Shown piece after piece: positions 7,530 to 17,128 of a stretch of DNA of 64,000 nucleotides. The notes below the pieces were generated by a model. That model did not search any database and was not told the origin of the DNA. It saw only the letters and a program-made list of their open reading frames with translations. Positions within the stretch are counted from its first letter, which is position 1; the number at the start of each line of letters is the position of its first letter. The stretch comes from Tenacibaculum skagerrakense (GTDB taxonomy: Bacteria; Bacteroidota; Bacteroidia; Flavobacteriales; Flavobacteriaceae): contig NZ_SLXM01000005.1 of the NCBI RefSeq assembly GCF_004345825.1, positions 248,879 through 312,878 on the forward strand. The letters are read 5' to 3'. A program made the position numbers and the translations under genes.

Positions 7530-8633
7530 ATGATTAAAAGATATATAGCATTACTTACCGTTTTAATTGTTGCTTTTTCATGTTCTAGTTCAGATAATGG
7601 ACCATCTGGTAACACAGATAATTTTGATAGATCTACCTTATTAGCGAATATAGCTGATAACATGGCTAAGCCTGTTTTTGCTGATTTAAAAGCTAAGTTA
7701 GAAGATTTAAAAGCTAAGTTTGATAGTTTCAATACTACACCAAATACATTAACTTTTTCTGAAGTAAAAACATCTTGGTACGAAGCTTATAAGGTTTGGC
7801 AGTATGCCGCTATTTTTGAAATAGGGAAGGCGGAAGAATTACAATTTGTAAATCACTTTAATATTTATCCTGTTACCGTTGCTGATGTTGATAATAATAT
7901 TGCTACTGGGACCTATGATTTAAACAGTACAAATTTTCATGATGCGCAAGGTTTTCCTGCTCTTGATTATTTATTTTTTGGTGTAGCAGCTACTGAAGCT
8001 GATATTGTGGCTAAATATACCACAGATGCAAATGCTGCTAATTATAGAAAATATGTGTATGATGTTATTGCTAAAATGACAGATATTGCTACTCAAATTT
8101 CTGATGATTGGAATGGAAGTTACAGAAACGATTTCGTATCTAATTCAGGTAATACAGCTACAAGTGCTTTGAATAAGTTTGTAAACGATTTTATTTTTAA
8201 CTACGAAAAAAGATTGAGAGCCAATAAGTTTGGTATTCCTGTTGGAAACTTTTCAACGACACCATTACCTGAAAAAGTAGAGGCATTTTATGCAAAACAA
8301 TATTCAAGAGATTTAGCTTTAGAATCTTTATCAGCAGTAAATGGTGTGTTTTCAGGAAGAGCTTATGGAGGAACTACATCAGGAGCAAGTTTTCAAACCT
8401 ATTTAAATAGTTTAGATAAATTTAATTTAGCTACGTCTATTACGAATCAATTTGAATCAGCAAGAACTCAAATCAACTCATTGAGTCCAAATTTATACGA
8501 GCAAATTAACACAAATAATCAACAAGCCTTGATGGCTTACGATGAATTACAGAAAGCAGTAGTATTACTTAAAGTAGATATGCTACAGGCTTTTAATATA
8601 AGTGTCGATTTTGTTGATGCTGATGGAGATTAG
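7530..8633 (+). CDS. imelysin-like (peptidase M75 family) lipoprotein
   Basis: The 367-residue product has a lipobox (VAFSC, Cys18) and then the two helical-bundle halves of the imelysin fold. Recognisable parts are TSWYEAYKVWQYAA (about residue 79) and FHDAQGFPALDYLFFG (about 135-150). Imelysins such as IrpA and ICMP are iron-regulated surface proteins linked to iron uptake, with no proven proteolysis. The GxHxxE motif of the classical family is not present in its usual form. The region near residue 60 contains a short internal repeat (ADLKAKLEDLKAK). It sits between the DUF4856 and HTTM genes, with its own promoter and operator. Confidence 0.82.
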   Translation: MIKRYIALLTVLIVAFSCSSSDNGPSGNTDNFDRSTLLANIADNMAKPVFADLKAKLEDLKAKFDSFNTTPNTLTFSEVKTSWYEAYKVWQYAAIFEIGKAEELQFVNHFNIYPVTVADVDNNIATGTYDLNSTNFHDAQGFPALDYLFFGVAATEADIVAKYTTDANAANYRKYVYDVIAKMTDIATQISDDWNGSYRNDFVSNSGNTATSALNKFVNDFIFNYEKRLRANKFGIPVGNFSTTPLPEKVEAFYAKQYSRDLALESLSAVNGVFSGRAYGGTTSGASFQTYLNSLDKFNLATSITNQFESARTQINSLSPNLYEQINTNNQQALMAYDELQKAVVLLKVDMLQAFNISVDFVDADGD

Positions 8634-8655
8634 AAATCGAAAATAAAAATAATAG

Positions 8656-8683
8656 AACTGTCTGTTTTTCAGACAGTTTTTTT
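8656..8683 (+). terminator. rho-independent terminator after imelysin gene
   Basis: AACTGTCTG, a TTTTT loop and CAGACAGTT form a stem followed by a run of seven T. The HTTM gene begins 13 bases later, so downstream expression would need read-through or a promoter I do not see. Confidence 0.75.
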
Positions 8684-8696
8684 ATGTGTTGGATAA

Positions 8697-10052
8697 TTGT
8701 ATTTTAAGAGCTACATAGAAAAGAAAGTTAGTGCAGCTCCTTTGGCATTTTTTCGAGTTGCTTTTGGAGTTTTAATGTGCTTAAGTATTATTAGATTTTG
8801 GTATAATGGATGGATTGAAAAGCTATACATTTTACCAAAATTCTTTTTTTCTTTCTATGGTTTTGAATGGGTAAAGCCTTTTGGGAATTTAACTTATTTA
8901 CTTTTCGTCTTTTGTGGATTAGCTGCGTTTTTAGTAGCTATTGGTTATAAATATAGAATTGCCATTATTTCATTCTTTTTAAGTTTTACTTACATAGAGT
9001 TAATGGATAAAACTACCTATTTAAACCATTATTACTTTGTAAGTTTAGTGAGCTTTTTAATGATATTTCTACCAGCAAATGCTACCTTTTCGGTTGATAG
9101 TTATCTTAAAAAAATAGAGTTCAACAAAATTCCAAAATGGACTATAGATAGTATCAAATTTATGTTGGGAATTGTCTATTTCTATGCTGGTTTGGCAAAA
9201 TTGAATTCTGATTGGTTGTTTAGAGCACAACCTTTAAAGATTTGGTTACTATCAAAATACGATTTACCTTTTATCGGGAACAATTTAATGCAACAAGATT
9301 GGTTCCATTTTGCAATGAGTTGGAGTGGAGCTATTTATGATTTATGTATTCCGTTCTTATTACTTTTTAAAAGAACCAGAGTAATCGGTTTTGTTCTAGT
9401 CGTAGTTTTCCATGTATTTACTAGAATTCTATTTCCTATAGGAATGTTCCCGTATATCATGATTGTGGCTACTATGATTTTCTTTGAGCCAAGTTTTCAT
9501 GAAAAGGTTATTTCTTTCCTGAAAGAGAAGTTTACACTATTGAATTATAAGGTTCAATCAAAAGAAGTTTTCCAATATAAAAGTAATACCGTTCCAAAAT
9601 TAATTGGTGTTTTTATACTAATTCAACTGCTATTTCCATGGAGGTATTTATTATACCCAGGAGAATTATTTTGGACTGAAGAAGGTTATCGTTTTTCCTG
9701 GAGAGTGATGTTGATGGAAAAAGCGGGCTATTCAAATTTTAAAATAGTTGATGGAAAAACAAAGCAGTTTTTCTATGTAGATAATAAAGATTTTTTGACT
9801 TCTTTTCAAGAGAAGCAAATGAGTTTTCAACCTGATTTTATATTAGAATATGCACACTATTTAGGTGATCATTTTACAAAAGATGGACATCAAAATGTTG
9901 AAGTATATGTAGAGTCATATGTAGCTTTAAATGGAAGGCCAAGTAAGTTATATATCGATCCGAAGGTTGATTTATACAAGCAGAAAGAAAGTTTTAAACA
10001 TAAAGATTGGATTTTACCTTTTAACGATGAGATTAAAATTAAAGGATTATAG
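8697..10052 (+). CDS. HTTM-domain membrane protein (vitamin K gamma-carboxylase-like)
   Basis: This 451-residue protein has about seven or eight membrane helices and then a soluble C-terminal third. The N-terminal AAPLAFFRVAFGVLM and FWYNGWIEKLY, together with the conserved GLAKLNSDW (about 173-181), are typical of the HTTM family related to gamma-glutamyl carboxylase. Bacteroidota copies recur in imelysin/TonB receptor iron loci with unknown reaction. The start is a TTG, which gives the normal family N-terminus; there is no earlier ATG. Its last 26 bases overlap the start of the TonB-dependent receptor, so these two are translationally coupled. Confidence 0.8.
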   Translation: MYFKSYIEKKVSAAPLAFFRVAFGVLMCLSIIRFWYNGWIEKLYILPKFFFSFYGFEWVKPFGNLTYLLFVFCGLAAFLVAIGYKYRIAIISFFLSFTYIELMDKTTYLNHYYFVSLVSFLMIFLPANATFSVDSYLKKIEFNKIPKWTIDSIKFMLGIVYFYAGLAKLNSDWLFRAQPLKIWLLSKYDLPFIGNNLMQQDWFHFAMSWSGAIYDLCIPFLLLFKRTRVIGFVLVVVFHVFTRILFPIGMFPYIMIVATMIFFEPSFHEKVISFLKEKFTLLNYKVQSKEVFQYKSNTVPKLIGVFILIQLLFPWRYLLYPGELFWTEEGYRFSWRVMLMEKAGYSNFKIVDGKTKQFFYVDNKDFLTSFQEKQMSFQPDFILEYAHYLGDHFTKDGHQNVEVYVESYVALNGRPSKLYIDPKVDLYKQKESFKHKDWILPFNDEIKIKGL

Positions 10053-12462
10053 TTTACTAGTAATAGTGTTTTTATTTGTAATAGTAGCAAGTGCTCAAAC
10101 AAAGTTTACAGGAATTGTTACTTCTGAAACAAATAAACAATTACAAAAAGTACAATTACTTGATGTATCTGGTAATACATTAGCAATTACTGATTCTAAA
10201 GGTTATTTTGAATTTACAAGTGCTAAAAAAACGTTTATAGTTGCCTTTTATTTAGATGAATATGAACTATTTGAAACGAAGTTTGATGTAAATACTAAAA
10301 CTGTTTATAACATCGTATTAAACTCTTTTTCTGAGGAATTATCTGAAGTTGAAATCAAAGCTAAAAAACGCAAAGCCTTTGAGTTAAAACGATTAAAAGA
10401 TGTTGAAGGTACAGCTATTTATGCCGGTAAGAAAACGGAAGTTATTTTAGTAACAGAATCTATGGCGAACTTAGCAACCAATAATGCACGTCAATTATAT
10501 AACCAAGTTGCGGGTTTAAACATTTTTGAAAATGATGATGCAGGTTTACAATTAAATGTTGGAGGTCGTGGATTAGATCCGAATAGAACTTCGAACTTTA
10601 ATACACGTCAAAATGGATACGACATTAGTGCAGATGTATTAGGATATCCGGAAAGTTATTATACACCTGCTACAGAAGGAGTTCAAGAGATACAAGTAAT
10701 ACGTGGAGCTGCGTCTTTACAATATGGAACTCAATTTGGAGGGTTGATTAACTTTATCATGAAAAAGCCAAATCCTAATAAAGAATTTGAAGTAGTTACA
10801 AGAAATACTCTAGGAAGTTTTAATTTGTTCACAAACTTTACAAGTATTGGAGGAACTTCAGGAAAATTGAGTTATTATGGATACTATAATTACAAACAAG
10901 GTGATGGATTTAGACCAAACTCTGGTTTTAATTCTAAAAATGCATATGCTTATATTGGTTATGATTTTAATACAAAGACAAAATTAGAAGCAGAAGGAAC
11001 ATATTTGACTTATTTAGCTCAACAAGCTGGTGGATTAACCGATGCAATGTTTACTGACAATCCGTTTCAAAGTAATAGAACTCGAAACTGGTTTAATGTA
11101 GATTGGTTTTTATACAACTTAAGATTAACGCATGATTTTTCTGAAAATACAAAGCTTACGTTTAATTTCTTCGGATTAAATGCATCTAGAGATGCAATTG
11201 GTTTTAGAGATAGAAGAGTAGATGTAGCAGATAATTTTGAAGCCCGAGAATTATTAAGTAGCGATTTTAGCAATTTTGGATTCGAAGCACGTTTCTTGGA
11301 TAAATATACCTTTTTTGGAAAGAATGCTACGTATTTAATAGGAGGGAAGTACTACAATGCAAGCAACACGTCTTTCCAAGGTCCAGGAACCGATGAAAGT
11401 GATGCTAATTTTTCTTCTGCACTAGATCAATTTCCAAATTATACCTTCCAATCCGATTTTGAAAACCCAAATGAAAATATAGCAATTTTTGGAGAGAATA
11501 TTTTTTATGTAAACGACAAGTTTTCTGTTACTCCAGGTTTCAGGTTTGAATACATTAATACAGGAAGTAATGGTTTTAGAAAACGAGTAAATAGAGATGG
11601 TGCTGGAAACCCAATTGGAACAGTCGAAGAATCGGATAATATAACAAAAGAGCGTTCATTTGTATTATTAGGAATTGGGTTGAGTTATAAACCGACAGAT
11701 GTTTTGGAAGTCTATGGAAATGTTTCTCAAAATTACCGTTCAATTACATTTTCAGATGTAAATATTGTGAATCCATCAAATGCTGTAGATCCTAATTTAG
11801 AAGATGAAAAAGGTTTTACAATTGATGCTGGTGTTAGAGGTAATTTGAATAAGTTTGTTTCTTATGATGTAAGTGGATTTGCATTATTCTATAACAATCG
11901 TATTGGAGATTTTACAACTACAATTCCGCCATTGAATACAGTAGGTCAATTACGAACAAATGTTGGAGAGGCTCGTATTCTTGGTTTAGAATCTTTGATT
12001 GATATTAATATGAAAAGAGTATTTAATTTATCTAATCACTATAGTCTTAATACTTTTATAAATACGTCATTCATCACTTCAGAATATACTGATTCTAAGG
12101 AAAACAATATCAAAGGAAATAAAGTTGAATTCGTTCCTGATGTAAACTTAAAAACAGGATTAAAATTTGGTTATAAGAATTTTACCACAAGTCTTCAATA
12201 TTCATATTTATCAGAGCAGTTTAATGATGCTAATAATTCTGATCAACCTGATTCTTCAAATGCAGTAAGAGGTCCAATTCCAGCTTATGGAATCTTAGAT
12301 TTCTCAGCTTCTTATAGTTATAAGTTTGTAAAGTTAGAAGTTGGTGTTAATAACCTATTGGATGAAGTGTATTTTACACGAAGAGCAACTGGTTACCCTG
12401 GTCCAGGTATTATTCCTTCAGCACCAAGAAATTGGTATACAACACTTCAGTTTAAATTTTAG
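10027..12462 (+). CDS. TonB-dependent outer-membrane receptor, FecA-like
   Basis: From the ATG at 10027 the protein has 811 residues: signal peptide (ends SAQT, about residue 24), a carboxypeptidase-regulatory-like domain (about 27-105), a plug domain (about 130-250, with NVGGRGLDPNRTSNFNTRQNG and EIQVIRGAASLQYGTQFGG) and a 22-strand-type barrel ending in the terminal aromatic motif LQFKF. It imports a siderophore or iron chelate with energy from TonB. A longer reading frame begins 96 bases upstream, inside the HTTM gene, but only the 10027 start gives a signal peptide. The VIRGAASLQYG and Fe-citrate-receptor-like plug, plus imelysin neighbours, favour iron as substrate. Confidence 0.88.
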   Translation: MRLKLKDYSLLVIVFLFVIVASAQTKFTGIVTSETNKQLQKVQLLDVSGNTLAITDSKGYFEFTSAKKTFIVAFYLDEYELFETKFDVNTKTVYNIVLNSFSEELSEVEIKAKKRKAFELKRLKDVEGTAIYAGKKTEVILVTESMANLATNNARQLYNQVAGLNIFENDDAGLQLNVGGRGLDPNRTSNFNTRQNGYDISADVLGYPESYYTPATEGVQEIQVIRGAASLQYGTQFGGLINFIMKKPNPNKEFEVVTRNTLGSFNLFTNFTSIGGTSGKLSYYGYYNYKQGDGFRPNSGFNSKNAYAYIGYDFNTKTKLEAEGTYLTYLAQQAGGLTDAMFTDNPFQSNRTRNWFNVDWFLYNLRLTHDFSENTKLTFNFFGLNASRDAIGFRDRRVDVADNFEARELLSSDFSNFGFEARFLDKYTFFGKNATYLIGGKYYNASNTSFQGPGTDESDANFSSALDQFPNYTFQSDFENPNENIAIFGENIFYVNDKFSVTPGFRFEYINTGSNGFRKRVNRDGAGNPIGTVEESDNITKERSFVLLGIGLSYKPTDVLEVYGNVSQNYRSITFSDVNIVNPSNAVDPNLEDEKGFTIDAGVRGNLNKFVSYDVSGFALFYNNRIGDFTTTIPPLNTVGQLRTNVGEARILGLESLIDINMKRVFNLSNHYSLNTFINTSFITSEYTDSKENNIKGNKVEFVPDVNLKTGLKFGYKNFTTSLQYSYLSEQFNDANNSDQPDSSNAVRGPIPAYGILDFSASYSYKFVKLEVGVNNLLDEVYFTRRATGYPGPGIIPSAPRNWYTTLQFKF

Positions 12463-12477
12463 AACTAGTCTAAATAA
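12458..12477. promoter_or_regulatory. operator-like inverted repeat after TonB receptor
   Basis: TTTAGA, five bases (ACTAG), TCTAAATAA. It has the same core and spacing as the repeats at 6152, 6213 and 7502, and straddles the receptor stop codon. It may regulate the gene starting at 12545. Confidence 0.4.
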
Positions 12478-12544
12478 CAAGAGAGTTTTTAGACCTTTTT
12501 ATTTACTGATATTTTGTTGTATTTTTATGTAAAAGACTATCAGT

Positions 12545-13267
12545 ATGTTAGGTTTAGTGAATCTTCATGAAGAGTTAATTAAGAGCAGAGCAAGAGAGCT
12601 TAATGGGAAAGATGTTTTAGATTGGGTTCAACATCTTTTTAAAGAGGTTGATAATGAGCATGAAAGAATAGAAAAGGTTCTAAAATCATCAAATTCCAAT
12701 GGTATTGAAAACAATTTCGATATTGATAAATTAGATGCTAATCGCATATTTCATATTTCTCAAATAAAAAGTATTTGTATTCAATATCGATTAAAGTTTT
12801 TAGATACTCATTTGTTTAAAGGAGAATTTCCAAAATCAACTATTAGCAAGATAAACGAACTAGAAAAAGCTCATAATCTAGCAATAAAAGGATATAAAAT
12901 AATTGCCCCTTCGATCCTTTTTAAATTAAAAAAGGCTGATGATCCTTTACTTTTTGCTCCGTTAGGAAATGATTTTTATTACTTAATTGATAAATGGGGA
13001 AATGATATTCGTTTCTCCCGAAAGATAGCATATTGGCCGGTTCGTACTTTTGATAATTTTGCATTTACACTACTATTTACAACGGTTGTATTAACAGCTT
13101 TATGTCATCAACTATTTTTTGGTACAGAAGGCACTGTAGCACATTTCTTTATTGTATTCTTATTCTTTTTAAAAGGTGTTATTGGTATGGCTTTATTTTT
13201 TGGTGTTTCTATTGGAAAGAATTTTACTGAATTTTCATGGCAAAGCGAACACGATAAAATTCAATAA
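12545..13267 (+). CDS. unknown protein with two C-terminal membrane helices
   Basis: I do not recognise this 240-residue protein. The first 170 residues are soluble, charged and helical (LINGKD-like start, coiled stretch EVDNEHERIEKVL). Two hydrophobic segments follow at about 172-195 (FAFTLLFTTVVLTALCHQLFF) and 202-225. The C-terminus is again hydrophilic. It starts 83 bases after the FecA-like receptor, with an inverted repeat of the iron-cluster type between them, so it may be co-regulated with iron uptake. Nothing in the sequence reveals its activity. Confidence 0.6.
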   Translation: MLGLVNLHEELIKSRARELNGKDVLDWVQHLFKEVDNEHERIEKVLKSSNSNGIENNFDIDKLDANRIFHISQIKSICIQYRLKFLDTHLFKGEFPKSTISKINELEKAHNLAIKGYKIIAPSILFKLKKADDPLLFAPLGNDFYYLIDKWGNDIRFSRKIAYWPVRTFDNFAFTLLFTTVVLTALCHQLFFGTEGTVAHFFIVFLFFLKGVIGMALFFGVSIGKNFTEFSWQSEHDKIQ

Positions 13268-13414
13268 TTGTTTTTTTTTACTGAACTATTTAAAACTGAA
13301 TTAATTGAAGGGTGAAATATGTTTAATATCTATTGAACTTAGATAAAATCGTTTGTTTTTTTGATATTTTTTATTGTAAATTTAGTTCGTCTAACTAAAC
13401 TTAATTATAAAAAT

Positions 13415-13915
13415 ATGGGTAATCCTGTAAGTACAAACGGAGTAACACTTACTCTTGTAGATTTCAAAAAATTTAACAACGCAAATATAGATGCTCAGTA
13501 TAGAGCAACTGGTCCATTAGTAAATATTTCTGGAGCCGAAGGTGGTTCAGCTACACCATATACTGTAACAGTTTTAGCGTATATTCCAAGCAACCAACAA
13601 TTAAAACCTGTTGATAATACATCTGGACTTTCACTTCAAGGTAATCAGATTTATTTGAATTACTATGGAGCGACTAATATGCAGATTTTGAATAAACAAG
13701 GAGGTTGGGATACGGTTTCTTGTAGAGATTTTAGAGTTGAATTTAACTGTAATGAGCAAGCATCACAATATGACTTATACTACATTCAGTTTACTTATCA
13801 ATTAGATTCAGGAACTCCTTCTGTTGATGCTATTTGTGTAAGAGATCAAGATGATGATCCTGAAACAGATAGAGGAACAGTAACAAGACCTTCAACACCA
13901 CCACCAACATTGTAA
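13415..13915 (+). CDS. unknown cytoplasmic beta-rich protein upstream of histidine kinase
   Basis: This 166-residue protein is not recognised. The ATG at 13415 is preferred over an in-frame ATT/TTG-rich extension 18 codons upstream, because the upstream residues are hydrophobic leader noise lying over the probable promoter. There is no signal peptide. The sequence is beta-rich, with a Pro/Thr-rich end (RPSTPPPTL). It is nine bases ahead of the histidine kinase gene and therefore almost certainly in its operon. It could be an input partner or simply a regulated product; this cannot be decided here. Confidence 0.6.
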   Translation: MGNPVSTNGVTLTLVDFKKFNNANIDAQYRATGPLVNISGAEGGSATPYTVTVLAYIPSNQQLKPVDNTSGLSLQGNQIYLNYYGATNMQILNKQGGWDTVSCRDFRVEFNCNEQASQYDLYYIQFTYQLDSGTPSVDAICVRDQDDDPETDRGTVTRPSTPPPTL

Positions 13916-13924
13916 TTTTAAATA

Positions 13925-15637
13925 TTGAAATATTCTTTCTCTTTTTTTACGATTGTTGTTTTATCATCTATAAGTTTCCTTTCAGCTCAAAAGAAAAATT
14001 ATTTAACAAGGAAAGGAGATTCTATATGTGATAATTCTAAGAACATTGTTTTTTGTAAGGCTATAGATTTTTACAGAAGTCAACAATATGATTCTTGTTA
14101 TGCCTATAGTAATAGAGCATTAATGATGACAAATGATAAAGAGGAGAAGGATTTTTTCCATTGTATTCATGGATATAGTGCTTATACGAAAGGCCTATAT
14201 AAAAAAGCGTTGTTGAGTTTCAACAGTATTTCCAATTCCGATAATTATGCTCTTATAAAGAATTATTTACTTGGTAATGTTCATCTTAGTTTAAAATCTT
14301 ATGATAAAGCTGTAAATAATTATAAATATTGGATAGCAAATAATAAAGATACCAATAATGTTATTAAGAAAGCCGTTTTAAGGAATTTAGGTTTATCGTA
14401 CATACATTTGAGAGACTATGAAACTGCTAGAGATTATTTTGATAAAGAATTGTCCTTAATTAATAGTAATGATACTGTTGCAATAATTGATGCTAAGACA
14501 TATTTAGCAAATGTTTATTACAATCAATATTTAGATGAAGATGCTATTCCATTGTTTAAAGAGGTGTATGAACTTTCAAAATCATTTAACAATGTTGAAT
14601 TAAAACATAATGCTTCATTAAATATGGCAGTAGTTGAGCGAAATAGAAAAGATTATCAACAAAGCGTAGCATATTATAGAGAGCATATTAAATGGAAAGA
14701 TTCTTTATTTAACAGAGACAAAATCTGGGAACTTACAGAAAAGGATAAACAATTTGCAGTAGCTCAAAAAGAAAGTGAAATAGCAATTCAAGATGAGAAA
14801 TTAAAAACTCAGAAAGTAGTACAAAAAGCTTTGATTTTTGGCGCTTCTGGATTATTAATATTTCTTGCTTTCTTAGGTTTTTTCTATAAAAAACTACAAA
14901 AGAAAAACTCTTTAATAACGCAACAAAAAGAGGATTTAGCCATAGCGAACAAAACTAAGAATTACTTGTTTTCTGTTGTTTCGCATGATTTACGTTCTCC
15001 AATGAACACTATAAAACACCAACATTTACAGCTTAAAAAGCATATTGAGAATAATAATATTGAAGGGATTAGAGAAGCAAATAATTCTGCCATAACAGTT
15101 ACAGAAAGTACTAGCCATTTATTAAATAATGTATTGCATTGGTCTTTAGAGCAAAACAATCAAATGGTTTTTGAGCAAAAAGAGTATCCTTTTAAACCAA
15201 TTATTGAGCATGTTTTATACGATTATGAAAACTTAATCGAAGCTAATGATGTTGAGATCAAGACTAATTATTTAAAAAACTCTTTAATTAAAGCCGATAG
15301 AGAGTCTTTAAAAATTGTACTTAGAAATCTATTAGACAATGCTGTAAAGTACATGAATGGAAAAGGTGCAATTACAATCGAAATGGGAGTAGATTCGGAA
15401 GATTTTGCCTACGTTTCGATTCAGGATACAGGAATAGGAATTTCAAAAGAAAAACTAGAAAGAATTAATAGTTTAAAGGATGTAAGTATTGATAAAATCA
15501 ATCGCTCTGAAGGAGTTGGATTGGGATTAATTTTATGTCAGACCTTGGTAAAAAAGAACCAAGGTGTTTTATCTTTTGATAGTGAAGAAGGGAAAGGTAC
15601 TAAGGTTACGATACAATTACCAAGAAGTGAAGCCTAA
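13925..15637 (+). CDS. TPR-containing sensor histidine kinase
   Basis: The 570-residue protein starts at TTG and has a signal peptide (to SFLSAQ, about residue 22), a periplasmic domain of tetratricopeptide repeats (about 35-260), a coiled linker, one membrane helix (about 297-316), a HisKA dimerisation domain with the phosphoacceptor in SHDLRSPM (His354), and a HATPase_c domain (NLLDNAVKYM, DTGIGIS, GVGLGLILC). Bacteroidota kinases of this design sense an unknown periplasmic or protein signal. It lies 45 bases before a LytTR response regulator, its likely phosphotransfer partner. Confidence 0.9.
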   Translation: MKYSFSFFTIVVLSSISFLSAQKKNYLTRKGDSICDNSKNIVFCKAIDFYRSQQYDSCYAYSNRALMMTNDKEEKDFFHCIHGYSAYTKGLYKKALLSFNSISNSDNYALIKNYLLGNVHLSLKSYDKAVNNYKYWIANNKDTNNVIKKAVLRNLGLSYIHLRDYETARDYFDKELSLINSNDTVAIIDAKTYLANVYYNQYLDEDAIPLFKEVYELSKSFNNVELKHNASLNMAVVERNRKDYQQSVAYYREHIKWKDSLFNRDKIWELTEKDKQFAVAQKESEIAIQDEKLKTQKVVQKALIFGASGLLIFLAFLGFFYKKLQKKNSLITQQKEDLAIANKTKNYLFSVVSHDLRSPMNTIKHQHLQLKKHIENNNIEGIREANNSAITVTESTSHLLNNVLHWSLEQNNQMVFEQKEYPFKPIIEHVLYDYENLIEANDVEIKTNYLKNSLIKADRESLKIVLRNLLDNAVKYMNGKGAITIEMGVDSEDFAYVSIQDTGIGISKEKLERINSLKDVSIDKINRSEGVGLGLILCQTLVKKNQGVLSFDSEEGKGTKVTIQLPRSEA

Positions 15638-15682
15638 GGCTAATTACTTTTTTATATATTTACTGTATCAAACCAAATACCC

Positions 15683-16426
15683 ATGAAGAACCTACGATTA
15701 CTTTTATTAGAGGATTTAGATGAAGAAGCAAAAGAAATCGTTTCATTTCTTGAAGAAAATGAATATGAAGTAATTAGAGTACGAAATATTAGTGAGGCTG
15801 AAAAAGAAATCAAAAATCGATTTTTTGATTTAGTTATCTTAGACATAATGATAGATGGTAAGCCTGATGGTATTACGTTTGCACAAAGAATCAATAAAGA
15901 AGGTATTGATGTTCCGTTTTTATTCTTAACAAGCATGCAAAGTAGAGCTGTTTTTGATGAAGCAAAACTTACAAATCCGCTTGTTTACTTATTAAAACCA
16001 TTCAATAAGCTTGAGCTATTATATACGCTAGAGCTAGCTATTGAATCGTGTTATGATCAAAGTAACAGTATTAGTTTTGATGATGAAAATGCAGTACTAA
16101 GTCCAAAATTTTTATTTATTAAGCATAAGCGTAGCGTTGTAAAGGTAGATGTAGATGCTATTGATTATGTAGATGTTAAAGAAAAGTATTGTAATTTACA
16201 ATGCGGTGAAAGCAGATACTTAGTAAAGCTTTCTTTGATAAAACTTAAAGAGATGCTTAACAATGATAATTTTAAACAAGTACACAGAAATTATCTTGTA
16301 AACATGAAAAGTATCAAAGAGATTTATTTAGAAGACAATTTAATCATCTTAAATAACTTGGAGAAAATTCCTTTTAGTGAGCGTTACAAAAACGCTTTTG
16401 TTAGAGATAATACAATTTTCAGATAA
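15683..16426 (+). CDS. LytTR-family response regulator
   Basis: The 247-residue protein has a receiver domain (about 1-120) with the acidic pocket LLLEDLDEE and phosphoacceptor Asp54 in VILDIMIDG, a conserved Thr in LFLTSMQS and Lys in LLKPFN, then a LytTR DNA-binding domain (about 140-245) with KYCNLQC, FKQVHRNYLVNM and IPFSERYK. It would bind direct repeats near target promoters when phosphorylated by the upstream kinase. A strong bidirectional hairpin follows the gene. Confidence 0.9.
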   Translation: MKNLRLLLLEDLDEEAKEIVSFLEENEYEVIRVRNISEAEKEIKNRFFDLVILDIMIDGKPDGITFAQRINKEGIDVPFLFLTSMQSRAVFDEAKLTNPLVYLLKPFNKLELLYTLELAIESCYDQSNSISFDDENAVLSPKFLFIKHKRSVVKVDVDAIDYVDVKEKYCNLQCGESRYLVKLSLIKLKEMLNNDNFKQVHRNYLVNMKSIKEIYLEDNLIILNNLEKIPFSERYKNAFVRDNTIFR

Positions 16427-16429
16427 AAA

Positions 16430-16473
16430 TTAAGGTAGTTTTTGTTTTAATTAAAAAACGCAAACTACCTTAA
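16430..16473. terminator. bidirectional hairpin terminator
   Basis: TTAAGGTAGTTT and AAACTACCTTAA are a perfect 12-bp inverted repeat around a loop that is itself A/T rich and partly complementary. It lies between convergent genes and can serve both. Confidence 0.75.
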
Positions 16474-16501
16474 ATTACTATAATCCCCTAATTTTTATAT
16501 T

Positions 16502-16906
16502 TTAATTCTCCGATTTTACAGGAACATTTTCAATTTTTTGATTACTGTAAGTAAATCCACCGGTTCCATTCCATTCATTATTTATATCCATATGAGCAGT
16601 AAAATGTTGTAAATAACTGCCTATTGCTGGTGGAGGAACTGTAATTAAATAGTTGCCACTTAAGTTTACCGTTTTTGTGTTTTCACCAAAACCAGTAGAA
16701 CGAATACTGCCAGTAACATTAAGTAAAATAGAAGGCCTGTCAATAGCCTGAATAATTTCTATAATCCCAGATATTATTCCAGAGGTAGCACAAACTACCA
16801 AAGAGAAATGAATAATTGGTTCAGCTGGCATTCCTACATTTCCAATAGTGCCTTTACTTAAATAAGCAGAATCAATTAATGATTTTGGTTCCTTTAAAGC
16901 AGGCAT
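16502..16906 (-). CDS. DUF1842-like small protein
   Basis: The 134-residue product has no signal peptide. The order of motifs, PAEPIIHFSLVV, SGIIEIIQAIDRPSILLNVTG, a proline-rich PPPAIGSYLQHFTAHMDI and the ending ENVPVKSEN, recalls DUF1842 proteins, small beta-rich proteins of unknown function. This is recognition from memory and is moderate at best. It is convergent with the response regulator and divergent from guaB. It might be a regulon member of the adjacent two-component system, but the sequence offers no proof. Confidence 0.5.
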   Translation of the reverse strand: MPALKEPKSLIDSAYLSKGTIGNVGMPAEPIIHFSLVVCATSGIISGIIEIIQAIDRPSILLNVTGSIRSTGFGENTKTVNLSGNYLITVPPPAIGSYLQHFTAHMDINNEWNGTGGFTYSNQKIENVPVKSEN

Positions 16907-17063
16907 ATTAAGTTGGTTTTGGGGTTAGAAATAACTATTTACTCATTTTATCATTGTCAAATGTATTCTATGAATTAGAACTTTGTGAAATTTTTCCCTT
17001 AAACGTATTAATATTGACCATAAGCGTTTTAAGTTAAAAATACTGCTTAACAAAAACATAAAC

Positions 17064-17092
17064 TTAAAATTCCAATAAAATCAGTATATTTG
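17064..17092 (+). promoter_or_regulatory. guaB promoter
   Basis: The -7 box TATATTTG (17085-17092) matches the Bacteroidota consensus; a weak TTA at 17064 lies 18 bases upstream. The box overlaps an in-frame TTG at 17090, which rules that codon out as the translation start. Confidence 0.55.
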
Positions 17093-17128
17093 CATGCAAT
17101 TAATTACAAACCTAATATTGATTGCACC

